Positions 62,984 through 64,000 of a DNA stretch of 64,000 nt are shown here, piece after piece. The stretch's first letter is position 1, and the number at the start of each line of letters is the position of its first letter. Below the pieces are notes generated by a model. It did not search any database. It saw only the letters and a program-made list of their open reading frames with translations, and had not been told where the DNA came from. Made by a program: the position numbers and the translations under genes. The DNA lies in assembly GCF_024580525.1 (NCBI RefSeq), contig NZ_JANIKQ010000001.1:62001-126000 (forward strand), in the 5' to 3' direction. Source of the DNA: Neisseria dentiae. Its GTDB lineage: Bacteria > Pseudomonadota > Gammaproteobacteria > Burkholderiales > Neisseriaceae.

Positions 62984-64000
62984 TTAGTTACCGCCGAGCA
63001 AATCGTTATACACGCCCAATGTTTTTTTTGCCATAACTTCGCTGGTAAACGATGCCAATGCTTTTTGCTGGCCTGCTGCGGCAAACGCGGCTCTTTTTTC
63101 CGGATCGCTAACCAGCTCGTGCAAATATTGCCTAAATTGCTCGATGTTGCCGTTTTCGAAAATATAGCCGGTTTTTCCGTGCTCAATCTGATCATAAGCC
63201 CCGCCCGTGTTGCTGCGAACCACACAACACCCCATCAGCATCGCTTCAATCACCACCAAGCCGAACCCCTCTACGCGCGAAGGCAGCACCATGATGTCTA
63301 TCATCGGATAGATTTCGGTGAGCGGCTGGAACGGCAGGATTTTCACCATTTCGGTTAAACCCATATCGCGTATTTTCTGCTGCACGCTGTTGATTTGGCT
63401 TTCTGCCGAAGAGCCGACAAACACAATTTCAATTTTTTCTTTTATTTCAGGCGGCAGGCCGTCGACGGCATCCAGCAGAATGTCGTGTCCTTTGTTATAT
63501 TCGAATGAGGCAACCAATCCGATAACCACCTTGCCGGTTGAAATGCCGTGTTTGCGCTTCAGCGTTTCTTTTTCGCCATCGCTCAGATTTTTATAATATT
63601 TTTCTTTAGAAACCCCGTTATGAATCAGATATAAATCTTTATCGCCGTATTGATAACGGTTTTTCAGCATATCGTAAATCTCGCTGCTGATGGCAATCTC
63701 TTTGCTTGCCCGGTAATCCAATATCGGATATTTGTTATCCATACCGTGCCGGGTGCGCACGAATTTCAACCCCAAAAACTTCGGCACGAGCGACAATATC
63801 GGTGTGTGGATATGTATGATGTCGAATTGGTGCTTTTTGAGGGCTTTTCTGCACGCCAAAATACTGCGGATCAAGTTCAATACATAAACCGCCTTGCTGG
63901 TTTTATTAATCGGAAAATCTATTTCGATAAACTTGATTCCCGTGTCGAGCAGGCGGTTGAACTGCCCCATGTTTTCTTTTGATTCTTTATAGCGGGCGCC
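62984..64000 (-). CDS. Glycosyltransferase family 4 protein, 5' end cut by window edge
   Basis: 339 codons are visible and the frame stays open to base 64000, so the N-terminus lies outside; an internal ATG at 63970 is not taken as the start. The N-terminal half holds the acceptor domain (FDIIHIHTPILSLVPKFLG). The GT-B nucleotide-sugar domain has GLVASFEYNKGHDILLDA, the motif VLPSRVEGFGLVVIEAM with the donor-binding Glu residues, and SNTGGAYDQIEHGKTGYIF. Donor and acceptor are unknown; lipooligosaccharide, capsule or glycan synthesis are all possible. Confidence 0.85.
   Translation of the reverse strand, partial: GARYKESKENMGQFNRLLDTGIKFIEIDFPINKTSKAVYVLNLIRSILACRKALKKHQFDIIHIHTPILSLVPKFLGLKFVRTRHGMDNKYPILDYRASKEIAISSEIYDMLKNRYQYGDKDLYLIHNGVSKEKYYKNLSDGEKETLKRKHGISTGKVVIGLVASFEYNKGHDILLDAVDGLPPEIKEKIEIVFVGSSAESQINSVQQKIRDMGLTEMVKILPFQPLTEIYPMIDIMVLPSRVEGFGLVVIEAMLMGCCVVRSNTGGAYDQIEHGKTGYIFENGNIEQFRQYLHELVSDPEKRAAFAAAGQQKALASFTSEVMAKKTLGVYNDLLGGN

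Overview
The window is a stretch of core chromosome from a commensal-type Neisseria. The main evidence is a very dense DNA uptake sequence (DUS) of the AG type, AGGCCGTCTGAA, seen singly and as inverted pairs that act as terminators after most genes. Supporting evidence is the neisserial gene order dnaB-pilHIJKX, the lipid-anchored azurin, Correia-type repeats and the ATP-grasp type of glutamate-cysteine ligase. The meningococcal/gonococcal AT-DUS (ATGCCGTCTGAA) was not seen. The complete frdABCD fumarate reductase operon also points away from the pathogenic species, as far as I recall those genomes.

Layout. 1-6 kb: end of nnrE, an unknown 344-aa protein, azurin, a small membrane protein, an MnmM-like methyltransferase, hfq, a small lipoprotein and a zinc alcohol dehydrogenase. 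6-10 kb: gshA, then leuC and leuD with a tiny entericidin-like lipoprotein gene between them. 10-15.2 kb: the minor pilin operon pilHIJKX and dnaB. 15.3-24 kb: ppa, rpe, a Spy/CpxP-like protein, argB, a periplasmic cyclophilin, a glutamate/aspartate ABC transporter (gltIJKL) and a YceI protein. 24-28 kb: rpsF-priB-rpsR-rplI, dinB and nadK. 28-31.3 kb: frdABCD. 31.5-40.6 kb: acyl-CoA thioesterase, corA, an unknown protein, ubiX with a coupled 26-codon ORF, folB/plsY, a patatin-like lipoprotein, pth, rnfH-ratA, a TauE/DsbD-like membrane protein and kbp. 40.8-48 kb: a DUF455 ferritin-like protein, lolA, mutL, an YnbAB-like phospholipid gene set and nth. 48.6-56.2 kb: sdaC-sdaA and rimP-nusA-infB. 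56.6-64 kb: a DEAD-box helicase, a CDF metal exporter facing a CueR-like regulator, ilvD, hisF and the end of a glycosyltransferase gene.

The intergenic DNA carries most of the accessory signal. There are at least three Correia-type elements (one complete, one shortened, one decayed), a family of paired palindromes with the core ATACTCGGG-N5-CCCGAGTAT in six places, and a MITE-like element bounded by GAGACCTTTGCAAAA inverted ends and carrying dRS3-like palindromes. These repeats often abut DUS copies and promoters.

I found no tRNA, rRNA, CRISPR array, prophage or intact transposase. No complete novel system is obvious. The most unusual local observations are the 26-codon hydrophobic ORF coupled to ubiX, the shared divergent promoter of the CDF exporter and CueR-like gene, the terminator that fills the rimP-nusA-infB leader, and the composite MITE-like repeat. 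All calls come from reading the sequence and remembered family features; no database search was run.
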